NCBI RefSeq assembly: GCF_025024155.1
Contig: NW_026251764.1
Span: 1-64,000 of the forward strand
Direction of reading: 5' to 3'
DNA from: Gamsiella multidivaricata
Lineage: Eukaryota; Mortierellomycota; Mortierellomycetes; Mortierellales; Mortierellaceae
Length of the DNA stretch: 64,000 nt
Both the position numbers and the translations under genes were made by a program. Positions within the stretch are counted from its first letter, which is position 1; every line of letters begins with the position of its first letter. This document shows, in pieces, positions 13,084 to 25,000 of the stretch. Under the pieces are notes generated by a model, which worked only from the letters and a program-made list of their open reading frames with translations, was not told the DNA's origin and made no database searches.

Positions 13084-14624
13084 TCAAAGTCGCAACATCG
13101 AAGACAATGCGCGAAGCTGTCGATCATCTTCCACCCAGCGGACCCTCTCTCTCAAGATCTCCTTCGGCTCTAGTTTCGGCAAGAGTAGCGTATCTGTTGC
13201 GAGATTGGCCAGCACGGACAGCGAATCCTGTTCGCTGTGGTTTGAGGACGCTGCAGATGTGGCAGCAGGTGTGTAGGGCTCATCGGTGCCAGAAATATCA
13301 GCGGCCTTGTGATGATCAAAGCTGGTCGCAAGCAAGGGTAGCTCACGCAACGCTGGGATCATCACCGATGTCATCTCATCGCTTCGTTCAGGTGTGGCAG
13401 TATAGGCAACCAGGGGTTGGTCGTCATCCGAGGCCCACGAGGTCGTGGGGGAGTAGGCGTTCAATGGTGGTGTCGGGAAGGAAGACGTGGCTGAAGGACT
13501 TGTGGAATTGTAGCGCTTTTCGGGGCCGGGGCCATATGATCCGTAGGCATACGGAGAGTACCCAGCATTATTGCTATTGGAACGGGATCTTGAGCCTTGA
13601 ATAGATGCTGGAATGGGAGAGTACCGGTAGTCCTTGCCATTGACCGACCCCGAGTGGGTACGGCGATGCCCTGCAAGAGAACTGTATGGAGATGGCTCGG
13701 TACGGCGGGGGATGTCAGCTCGATCTTCGTCCTTGTGCTGGAAGGCACGGTGATGGGGACGGTGGCGCGACCGCGTGGGTGGCGAGGGGCTGGACTGATT
13801 CGTGGATGGAGTCGAGTGCGAGTCCGCATGGGACGAGGTATCAGGATAGATACCCAGTGGAATGACAACGTGAGCAAAGCGAGGGTCGCGAGAGGGGGTC
13901 TCAAAGAGTCGTTCCGAGGCAACATCCTCGTTGGTGTAGTACGAGATCAGATGCAACTTCTTGTTATCCGAAGTTGTGATGGAGAACGACTGTTTCAGCA
14001 GGCCGTCGGGGCGGTAGACGTTCTTGCTGCCGGTGCCTTGAGAGTCATCGAGCTCGCGGTAGGTGAGAAAGCTGCCGGTAACCCTGCTGGGGCTCCAGCT
14101 CTTGCCGTCGGTCCAGCGTCTCATGCCGGCCTCACGCTCATCGAAGCAGTAGACGGAACCTGACCGGACGCATTGGCGCTCAATGTCAGAAAGACGGCGA
14201 TGGACTCTGGAGATGATACCGAGATGGCAGGCTGTTTGTTAATTATATAGAATAGGGTTGATGTTAGTAAAGACCGAAAGACTAGGATTATCCAGACGAT
14301 CCTATGGGCCGCATTGGAAATTTCCATTTCCTGTCTTTATCATCCATCCTGTTCATTCTAGCAAAAACCATTTTCTTTTTGCTGATTCCTGACGAATAAT
14401 AGCATTGTGCCCCAAAGTGCCGCTCAATAGCCCAAAGGGCGTCAGAAAATGGTGCTGATCAAGACACAACAGGCCATCTGATCGTCCTACGGATGACTAA
14501 CACATCCGGTTCCAAAGGGGTTTCCGGGGTGGATATGTGTTAAATACTTGCCTTCAAAGATGATGAGGGCGTCCTGTGCGGACTTGATGAGACCATAGTA
14601 GGTTTCCATAGAGTTGGGATCCAT
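13084..14624 (-). CDS. WOPR-domain transcription factor (Gti1/Pac2/Wor1 family)
   Basis: A fungal master-regulator family: Wor1 controls white-opaque switching, Ryp1 dimorphism, and Gti1/Pac2 nutrient and mating responses. Two exons, 14624-14552 and 14231-13084, give 406 residues. The first exon holds the first half of WOPR box A (METYYGLIKSAQDALIIFE). The second continues ACHLGIISRVHRRLSDIERQ, RSGSVYCFDEREAGMRRWTD and SWSPSRVTGSFLTYREL, the DNA-binding heart of the family. The intron begins GCAAGT after GAAG, a GC-AG intron. Using it restores the conserved FEACHLG join; no GT donor in range does. The C-terminal 250 residues are disordered, rich in Ser, Pro and His. The start at 14624 lies just before box A. 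Which WOPR subfamily it belongs to cannot be settled here. Confidence 0.92.
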
Positions 14625-17600
14625 CGCTGCTTTGATATGAATGAAGCGATGGTAGATCTGGAGTGGTGGTGTTGCCAACGATGTGCAGTGGGGTCTGAAG
14701 GAAGGAAGGAAGGAAAAGAAAGAGTGCGGAGGTGTGATAGGGAATATGAAGAAAATAAAGGTGTGCAAAAGTAGTTTAAATGGAACAAGAAATTTCCACT
14801 GTTTAGGAAGACACTCAGTGCAGCTGAAAAATAAATGGAAAAATACTAAGTACGAGTTGTTCCGGGATCTAACTGCCTCTTGAATGTTTATGAGGGGAAC
14901 AAGAAAGAGAGGGATCTAGGCAGACGAAGGACAAATAGAGACTGCGGTAGTGAACGGCGCGATAATTTGTAAACGCGCAGTGGCTCTCGCTGTTTAGGGT
15001 TGAGGCTGGATAAGATGGGAAGAGAGTGTGGGTGTTGATGCAGCAGCGAGGAACGGTCGATCGTGGCAGGTCTATCAGATTCGAGAGCAGCGGAGGAGGC
15101 TAAGAAGAGAAAGAAATTGGGGTGTGCGACGGATGGGTGCGAACAGATGTCAAGGAAGGATGCTCTAGTGTAGATAGAGGAGTGGGGGATGGGCAGAGAG
15201 TGGAGCGCGCAGGGTGCAGAGCGAAGAAAAGTAAAGACACCGGAGAGAGGGGAGAGAAGGAGGGGAGAGAGGAGAGGGAATGGAAAATGGAGCTGGTTTT
15301 GGTTGTAAAGGGAAATCGCCTTTTATAAGTGAGAGGAAGCCAGATGATGTCCTTCGAAATAAGATTATAAAATAGAGCGATATATTGGCAGGGAGGAGAG
15401 TGTCCGCCGCCGATCCTGTTTGTGTTGGAATGACTGAATTGGGTAATATAATAAGACAGCGAGACACGATAATATGGACAGGCAGGAAGAAGCAGAAGGA
15501 AAGGTCGTCATCGTGTTTCTTCTTTGGACAACCCCTCCCCTCCTCTCCTCTTCCCCCTCGGTCCATCTTCTTCCATAGCCAGCCAGTCAGAGCCAGCGAG
15601 ACATTTTTCTGAATTCAATTGCGCATTGATGCTCCCTTTATCTGTATTCCATTTTTTTATTAGAAATCAAGCAGAGGCAAGCCACTAGACTCCACTCTAG
15701 ACTGAAGGGTAAATCGTCTGCCGGGCCAGGTTTTGGGGGGCAGAGGGATCCCAAAGGCAACTTCAATTAAGCTTTTTGTCTGTGAGAAGTGTTTGTGTTA
15801 CTGCAGTGCATTTAGACTACATTGCATTCAATCAGAAAACTTATTCTTCTTTCATTAGTGATCTCTGGATGACTGGATGGCCGACTGACCGAAACAACCA
15901 TCAAGAACAGATACCAGGATCTCTACTGCTACTGGCACCCAACACTGGCGCGCATATCCCTCTCCCTTACGTTATCGTTCATCAAAAGTTCAGCAAGGCC
16001 AATTCCGCAATCCCAGCACCACAGTATCGTTTTTTTTTATTCTCGTCGTAACCAGTTTCTGCACGCTGTTAAGCAGTGCTCCATTACCACCCAGTAGTAA
16101 GTGGATCACAACAGGCAACTGAGTCTCGCCATTATCCCTTTTGCACCAACCACTTGTAAAAAAGAACTTGCAAACACGCTGCTTCTGCAAGGCTCATCAT
16201 AATAACAGAATGAGGAACACAACAATGGATGTCGGGATACTCTCAATTAGGCAAGCACACCCTTGTTGAAGTGCGGCCTTCATGCGCATGTGAATCTGCC
16301 AATATGTCTTCGTATCCTAATTTTTCCTCGGTCTTCGTCCGACTGTCTACTTGCTATTGTTGCCCTCGGCTGAAATTGTAACAGCAGCAGCCAAGAGCGA
16401 TCCTTAAACCCTTGAGTGAGTGCATTCACTGGTTGCGGGCAATAGATGAGGGACGGGTTAATGCTGGCATCTATTTTAGCCAGGCTGGCAATATATTCTT
16501 CCAGCTCTGAGAGTGTTGTACTGTGCGCTTATTTTGAGTTTAACCACGCTATCCAACTACACGAGCGCAAGAGCAACCGGACTTTTTTTTATTCTTTCCT
16601 TGAATACGACAAGCGTAAACGAGCTGAACAGGTCTATCTTACGGACAAAAATAAGATAGGGTCGCGGGACGGGGCTGTTGGTGTTGTAGTTCAAGATCGC
16701 CATAAATATCACTATTGTACTACAACTTTTGTAACTTGCTTATAAGGCGCGTGGGGCTAATCTACTATCCGAGCCTCGATTGGCATGGAGTGTAAAAAAA
16801 TATAAGCGTATATTTTTCCTATGCTTCACCTTCTGTCCTTATGACATAACGTACTCAGTTCTGGACGGCTACTGTATCAACTGTGGCCATCCTCATTCGC
16901 AATTCACTGGTTGCTAACCTTCGCAGTCATCAAGGAGTAAAGGCGTTACACCATCAGTACAGGATTTCTGTTTCATTCAAGAGATAAAGCTTCAAATCGC
17001 GCGGACTGTAGCCATGTGCAAGGAATGCTGGACGCCATTTGGCCCAAGGGCTGTTTCTGCAAGATAGAATTTCATGATAATGACTTTAGAAAGGCTGGGA
17101 TTGGTTACAGCGATGTTTCTCTCTCAACCTCAAGAATGAGGTCTCTCAACCCCACTTTGTCTCTCTACTTTACTCTCAATTGAGGGTCCTCAAATGCGTG
17201 CTTTTTTTTTTTTTTTTGGAAATGGAATATTTTTATCCGGGCAATAGTTCTAAATCAAGAAATTGAGATTCCGGAGACCGACTGACAACATAAGCACAGT
17301 ATAATCAGAAACTGGGGTCTATGTGGGACATCAGACACGAATATGTTTCTCTTCGTCATTCCTGCTATGCAGGCGCGTCGAGCAACGAACCATATGGTCG
17401 ATAAGATATCTCCCATGGGGGACTCTTCCCTATTCTCTGCGCAGGAAAAGTACACAGAGCGTAGGCGTCGGATTATAGGGCGTAAGCGCCGGATTATAGA
17501 GCGAATATGGATTGCTAATTGCGAGCACTAAACCAGAGAAATATGACAAAATATCACTTTGCCGTTTTGGCCTAGTTCAGACTACCTCTGATCCGTGAAC

Positions 17601-20393
17601 TCGTTGTCTCTGCAACAACAACGAGATATCCTTGGCTCTTTATTCAATTGCTGTTCGAAGAGTGCAGCGCAGTCGGCCTTTATTTTTTTTCGTTTCTTTT
17701 AATCAACCTTCTTTTTTTTTTTTCTTCTTTTAAGTAAGGGTGCTGAACTGTACCCTAAAGCGCATAAAAAAAATAGCGCGGAAAATACTCAAACGCGGCC
17801 ATTGAGGACCACATTTGCAATCTACATGTCATTCCTTATGCACGTAGATGACTGAGTACACGATGGATAGTTCTTGATCTTGCTACATGTATTTTCCTAT
17901 ACTCGAGAATGTGTAGATCGAGCTGCGCCCGGGTACGCGTTCCAATTACGCATCTTGGCAAATCCCTGCACTCGATTGCAGTAAAATTCATCTCGTTCAA
18001 GGGAATACAATAATAATTAGTTTAAGGTGTGGTTACTCCAGAAGACAACAGAACATTACGCCAATGCAAGCTTCGTCCCATCTGCATCTTCTGCCTCGTT
18101 CATTCATGTCGGGACAAATAGTTGGTTGCGGAATGCGGAGTGACCCAAATGCGAGTGTGGCCCGAATCGGACGCATTCATATGGTGAGTCAGTACTGTTT
18201 GTTGTCAGTTCAACAGACCAAGGATCATGATCGCACATGGATACTGGTTCGAACTGCAACCGCTGTGTCTGAATGTCTATGTTAGACATCAAAGATATAA
18301 ACAAAAAGTGCGCAGACTTCAGAGCCATCGAAGTATAAAGGACGAAGAGACACTGACTTGTAAATGCTGCTCGTGGTAGACTACGTACTTATGCCTGCCT
18401 CCAAAGCCCACATAGAGAATTATGCACAAAACGGGGTATCCTGTTGCCTAGTAGACTCGTCAAAACAAATAAGCCGGTAAAAGCGAGAGAACGAAAACAG
18501 GTCATGGCTACACAGGGCCGGACAGCGAGCATCTTCAGAATGGACTTTGCGTGGGGCGTTGTCCGACGACAGGCTCATTGAATTCAACAGAATACTCCAA
18601 TATATTCGACCTAGATTTCATCGAAATACAATCGCTCTGCCCTGAAAATTTTTTTTTCTCTTTCCAAGTTCCTCGACCATTCATCAGCATGATTATGCCA
18701 GAGCTACTGGATCAACTCCTGTAAACATGTCTTTCTACGCAAGATATCATTCTGGAGCCCAACGAATTACTCATCAAGCACCATCTCCGTTGCCCGTTCC
18801 TTCCTTGGCCTCTTCTGCGCATTCGACGTTGAAGGTCTTCGCAGGTAAGCTTCCAACTATGATTTCTATGTCTAAAAATCTGATCGCTGAGTGTTAAAAA
18901 GGAGCCTGCTGAGTAATACGTCCACTAGCACATTCTTGACGGCCATTGACTTGGAGATAAGAGCTGGCGCCTGTTCAGCCGTGATCTCTAGGGGAGGGTG
19001 TATACGTGTCCGCAACGTAAGCTCATCCTGTCTTTTTGATTTTCAACTCCAGGATGATTTTTAATTAGCGTTTTTGCGCAGCTTTCATTCGCATTTCTAA
19101 TCAACAGCTTCACAATACCAAGAAAAGGAGAGCTGGAAGTGAGTTGGAGCAAGGCTATGTAGCCTTTTCCTCTGCAGATTACTAAGAAGGCAACGCTAGG
19201 GGAACGAGGTGCCTGCATGTCGCTCGTTTGCGAATGCGCCATCCGATCAAAAAAAAAAAAAAAAAAAAAAAGAGGAGTTCATGGATATGCAAACTTGAAT
19301 GTTTGTTCGCAAACACAAGTAGCTTATTTTGGTTTAGAATAAGAAAATACATACCTGGATATGTTTACAGGGAGGCGGAGGGTATAGAAACCAAAACCGG
19401 TTTTTCTGAGCAGGATAATCCTTTGATATCAGGAACAGGGATAGACCAGGATTCGCAACGAGGAGCGACAACTCTTTCAACATTAGGCTTTGGGTGCCTG
19501 TTGTGGACCATCTCTCTGGTTCGTTGCTTACTTCGTTTAAGATTTTGACATAATAGCACAAATGAGGCTGTTTGTGGAGGAGGTTTATCTGCTCCTTTGC
19601 CAAACGAGCACGCTAGACTATCTACAGGCGGCGCTTACTGATTTGCAACAAAACCTCCACTGACTTTAGAGTTGACCGGGCTCGGCTTTCCTTCCCCTTC
19701 TGCTGCCTTGATTCCGCTTATCTTTCTCTGTATGGTGTATGTTTTGGAGGCGCTCTGTGTCCTATTTGTTTGTCCTTCGGCATAATGTAATTCCAAGGTC
19801 TAGGTTCACGCGTAGATGTCAAAATGCATTAGAATGTGCCTTTCTTATTGCTTCAATGTGAGTTGTAACCGCTTCGGAAGGATTCGATACAGAAGCAGTA
19901 TTCTCTGTAGTGACTTTCATCTCGACCAGTTGCCTTGAACGGAAGCCTTTTTTTTTTTTTAATATTGCGCTTGAGAATGGACCAAGCTGTAAAGAAGATG
20001 TATCAATGTATCATTCTAGAAAATAGCCAGATCCCAGCCGCGCATGTTCCCCGTGAGCACAACATAGTGAAGAGGCGCGCACAGTCAGAGTGAGGAGCCT
20101 CAGGCTTCAACACCCTCAATTTGGTGGCACATGCAGTTAGGGAGCAACTCTCCGTAGCCGTACGAGTTTCTATCTTTCCTTAATTACATGCGGCAACTCT
20201 AAACCAGTTTCCCTTAATTGCACAAATGCTTCTTTGCACTCATATCCTCATCCTTCATCAGTAGCCTCATCAACAAGACAAGCCCAAGGAAAGCAACGAC
20301 ATCCACATCGACCCCCCTGTTCTCAAGCCAACAGGTTGACCGACCCATACGACTCTCGCAACTCTTTCGAATTTTATTACCCAAACTTATACG
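14625..20393. promoter_or_regulatory. 5.8-kb gene-poor region upstream of the WOPR gene
   Basis: No gene family could be recognised on either strand. The proximal 1 kb (14690-15600) is strongly purine-rich on the plus strand, so pyrimidine-rich on the WOPR coding strand, which fits a long leader. Further out are homopolymer runs: T near 17201-17216, T near 17711-17721, A at 19250-19271 and T near 19949-19960. The region probably carries the WOPR promoter and the Vps74 promoter at its right end. Non-coding RNA genes cannot be excluded. Confidence 0.45.
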
Positions 20394-21844
20394 ATGTCAT
20401 CTGCAGGAGGACTCTCGAGGCGACGCGGCGGTGGCGGTGGTGGAGGAGGAGAGGATTCGGCCTATTCAACACCTGCAAACTCCTCATCGGGACCCAATAC
20501 AGGAAATGGCAGGAACCAGAGTTTTCATCGCCTGTCTAGCTCAGATGCTAAAGTTGTCGCTGACCCGAGGGATCTGCAGATGGAGGACGAGAATAAAACC
20601 CAGCCGAAGTTGACGTTGATGGAGGAGGTGTTGCTTCTAGGTCTCAAAGATAAGCAGGTAATGCACTGCTGCTCTACAAAAAACATACACAAGAAGTCAG
20701 AAAAGGGCGCTGGAGGATATTTTTGGTACAACCTTCCAGGAGTGTTAATGTGCAGGAACCATTTTCTGGAGGCAACAAGGTCTATCGTGTGCACCAGCGA
20801 TTCAAGCTAGGGCGTTTGCTTTTAGTTTTCTATGCCTTTCATGACTTGAGCCCTCATTACTGAACTCTCGCCACGGCGACGGGGCGCAGACGCCTTGAGG
20901 CATTTGCTGGACTTAGCATAGAAAACCAGGAGAGGCTGCAATATACTAACCCCGCATTGCGTTTATTCTTCTGTTATAGGGCTATCTCTCGTTCTGGAAC
21001 GACAATATCTCCTACACCCTGCGAGGCTGCATTTTGATGGAGCTAGCCTTCCGTAACCGCATCGCCATGGTCAAGGACCCTAATCGCCGCAAATACCCCC
21101 TTGCCGATCGCTATATCGAAGTCGTGAGCGAGAAACTAACAGGCGAAGTCTTGCTGGACGAGGCATTGAAGATGATTGGATCGACACCAGAGAGAATGAG
21201 CGTAGGTCAATGGATCGATCTTATGAGTGGTAAGCAGCAGTGACCCATAACGTATAAGGTGCATCGTTTATCCTATTTTAACAGAACAGTTCACTAACAA
21301 AACTATGCTTTGCTCTTCGTTTATCATGATCGTTCAACACGTAGGCGAGACTTGGAATGTGATGAAGATCGGCTTCCAATTGAAGCAGGTGCGTGAGCGT
21401 CTAGCAAAGGGTCTGGTTGACAAGGGTGTGCTCCGGACAGAGAAGCGGAACTTCCTCATCTTCGACATGGCAACACACCCCGTCACAGATTCGGCCGTCA
21501 AGGAGGAGGTCGTCAAGAGAGCTTGTACAGCCCTGATCTCGCGGAATAACGGATCGGCACCAAGTCTCACGGACCGGGAATCACCTATTGCATACCAGCA
21601 ACTCCGCACGGTGGCCATGGTCTGTGCAGCTTATGCGGCGAACGTGCTCGAGAATGCGCTCCTGTATCTGAACCATGAGATGCGCGAGCGCGCTTATACC
21701 AAGGTCGAAGAGCTCCTCAACGATTATAGCACTTTCCCCTTTGGATCTTCGGCCTCGAAGAACGAGACTACTGGCAAGGATCTGCAGATGGAGGTTATTG
21801 CAGCGGTGCTGAACGTATTTACCAAAATGGACAGCATTATATAG
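20394..21844 (+). CDS. VPS74: Vps74/GOLPH3 Golgi phosphoprotein
   Basis: A PI4P-binding adaptor that keeps glycosyltransferases in the Golgi by linking their tails to COPI. The exons 20394-20657, 20980-21229 and 21345-21844 encode 337 residues, close to yeast Vps74 (345). The N-terminus has the arginine cluster LSRRRGG expected for COPI binding, followed by a poly-Gly run. The family core begins at LTLMEEVLLLGLKDKQGYLS. FWND and LRGCILMELA supply the conserved Trp and Arg of the PI4P pocket; AAYAANVLENAL and the C-terminal hydrophobic strand (VLNVFTKMDSII) complete the fold. All phases close. It converges with Cft1, with stop codons about 230 bp apart. Confidence 0.96.
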
Positions 21845-22073
21845 AAGCCCTCTTTCATTCTCTATGGGTCATTTTGTTTGTTTATGTACCTCTATCGCTT
21901 TCTGTCTTTCTTTCTCAAGATTTGCCTTATACACCATAATACATGCTTTCACTCTTGGCTCTTCGCCATTAAAGCAAGAAAAAAAAAGTTTGATCAGAGT
22001 TGCATGTAAAACGTGCCGTGCGTTTTATTTATCTGCTCATCCACCGCAGCTGGGACGACACCAACTTATCCGA

Positions 22074-25000
22074 TTAGAAATGATCAGCTGCGACTGCAAT
22101 AGCTGCCAAATCATCCATGACCCGATCTACGCCTGTTCCGATCTGCTTTGTCATTTCCTTTTGTCTGTTGGCCGGCAGATTGACGAACTCAAAGAGCAAA
22201 TCGCCGTCTAGGATACCCTTGGCAGGGTTCGAGTTGAGGCGATCCTTGGACTGTAACAACCTAAACGCACGTGGGTTCAGTCCTGCATGATGTTGTACCC
22301 CATTAACAATCTGAGAGCTCAAGAGTGCTAAGCGCTTGCTGGTCTTTTCGGGGATCGGCGTGATCATGCATAGCCCACCGTCCAGCGTGCCGCAGAGCGT
22401 CAAATGACTGATGCCTTCATCTGAACCACTGAGAACGATCTTCGGGACCGCAATAGTGGTCTGGATTTGTGATCCAACATGATAGTCGCCGCGGCAGATC
22501 AGCTTCTGTCCACTGAATGATTGTACATCTAAGAGAGATATTTGAAATATGCAAAACGTTAGAGTTGTCCGTGCACAGTGGTAAAACGAGAGTAGCTGCA
22601 GTCGAGACGGCAATGTACGTACTATAGGGCGTGTACTGCAATAGACGAATATTCTTTTCGGCATCGGCCACAACGATATTTAGCGTCTGATTTTCGATTA
22701 AATAGCTCACGTTCATGGATTCCATAGGGTGGTAATCCTTGCCCAACAGTACCAACTTTGTAGGTTCATCCTAGGAGCGATGCGATAGAAGCTGTCAGCT
22801 GTAGCTCCTTAATAAAATTATGCAAGGTAACAAGTGAACCGAAGTTTCTGCTTACCTGGAACCCAATGAACCATACACTCTTGTAGGCGTCTGCGAGCAT
22901 GATCGTGTTCTTGACCACCTTGACGCTCGTAACAAAGATCTGGACGTCAATGAATGCAATACCGGTCAAGGTCTCGTTGTCCTCGAAACTACGCACCAAG
23001 ACCTTAGTACCAACGCAAGTCAATAGGTACCCGCAGATAGCAGCCATGGCCGTGACAGAGCCCTTGACCTCCTCGCTGTGAAGCAACTTTAGCTTGTGAT
23101 CTGTCTGAGGGTTATCGGGCTCTGGTACGACATCAATAATATCGAAGATGTATATCTACGCATAACCCAATAAGAGACCAACGAAGGTTAGACATATGCT
23201 TGGAGGTCGACGCGACGATCACTCCATCCTTTATCGGGGCTAAGAAAGAAAGATAACATACCGTTCCACGCATGGCTGAATCTTCGCCCCTGATGTAGGA
23301 TGTCCCTACAGCAATAAATTTCTTGCGGCCGGATGCATCCTGGCTAGACTCTAGACTTACAGTCTCAATACTCGTAACGATCTCGTATTCATTCAGCTCA
23401 AACCGGTCCACAGTTTCCCAAGTAACAGGCGACACTAGCTCTAATGTCTGTCTCTCAGAGAGGGGTCGAAATCCTGGCCCCGTAGGCTTGACTTTGAGAT
23501 GACCGTTACTGTCGGCCGTACCGTTCAACACAGCATGCGTGTCTGGAGTTGCAGGTGTGGCAATGCCGCCGGCTGCTGTTGCTGTAGCCTGGTCGTGGAC
23601 AGCGACGTTGTTCTCATCCTTCACTACGAATGGGTCTGGAATGGCCGTAACAGTGACATATGTTTGGGAGGTTGGGTGGTACACGATACGTCGCACAGCT
23701 TTTTTCAAAGGCACCTTGCGAATCGGCCAAGGCATGTCGTACTGAACGCCTTCATAAGGGAGCTGACTGATCCTCAAGTTCCCCTAAATGGAAGAGCAAA
23801 AGGCAAAGGTTAGTCAGCGTCTTTAACGTCTTCAATCCTATTTGATCACTTTGCCAAGAAGAAACGGTACCTCCGCGTTCAATGTTATGAAGCCGTGCTT
23901 GCAGTTGAGGTTATGGAATTGCGTGAAGCACCCAATCCTGCCATCACAGATCATAGGATGGACTCTTGGTAAACCCCTTCCACTGCTCATGATCCACAGG
24001 GGCGAGGTTCCTAAGACAAACACACCTTCATATCCAGCTACATCCGTAAAAGGGATCAGGTTTCTAGCTTTGCGCTGTCTCCTCCGCTCCTGCCGTTTGA
24101 TCTCTCGCTCGACAGCGTCCCTAGAATCGTCTTCTGTGACATTTGCGTTCGATCGCTCATCCGGGTCCTCGTCTTCTGGGGTCTCGCGTGCCACGTTATC
24201 CAAGGGCACTTTTCTAAATCGAATTGCCAGCCGATCTGAGAAATCAATCTGCTTTCCTGCAGAGTCCAGCTCAACTGTGGGGAAGTGCTGATATGTTTTG
24301 TATACAGCAATATTGCCGCGGTATGTCCTCATCTATGGAAGCACATCGAGAGTACGAAGTTGTTACACACAGATAAAGGCGAAGCACTAGCACGTTGCGA
24401 TCATTACGAGGATACATGTTCTCATGATCTGCTTACCACAAGATAGGTTTCCCTTTTTTCTTTAGCTCCCATGTTTGCCATAACCATCTCAGTGATCTCG
24501 CGAGCATGGCCAGCAGGCTTGGTATTTTGATGCGCAGGTGCATCTGGGAGGACGTCAGGCAAGAGATCAAAATGAGGGAAGAAGAACACCTCTTTGAAAT
24601 CCGGCAGGCGATAGATCTAGATGGGTAAAAGATCCAGTTAGTTATCAATGACGATGTCAAACTCCAGCACTAATATATAACAGTAGCAAGAGAATGAGAC
24701 GGACCTCGAGCGCGCCATCCGCTCGGTAAATGACACACCAATGTGTCGCCTGTAGAGACTGCCCCTCAGGATTGGCCATGCTCGCCTTGGCAGTGGACTG
24801 GACGTTCTCCATGTCTACATCGACCATGGGCACGTCGCCGTTGGTGCCTGGTGCAGCACCCATCTCAACATCGTCATCCTCTTCGCTTTCCTCTTCATCC
24901 TCTTCATCCATCGCAGGTCCATAGAGATCTAAATCAACGTCATCAACAATAGGCGCTGCTTCCTTCTTGGATTTCTTAGCACGCTTCTGCTTCTTGCCAA

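Noticed and set aside
18180..18275. A GGTTCGAAC sequence that resembles a tRNA B box
   Set aside because: No matching A box at the right distance and no cloverleaf could be drawn by hand.
19249..19271. Poly-A run as the tail of a retroposed gene
   Set aside because: No coding sequence or target-site duplication was seen upstream; isolated homopolymer runs are common in these intergenic regions.
20234..20539. Short frames starting before Vps74
   Set aside because: They lie in the leader and overlap exon 1 in other frames; the family N-terminus begins at 20394.
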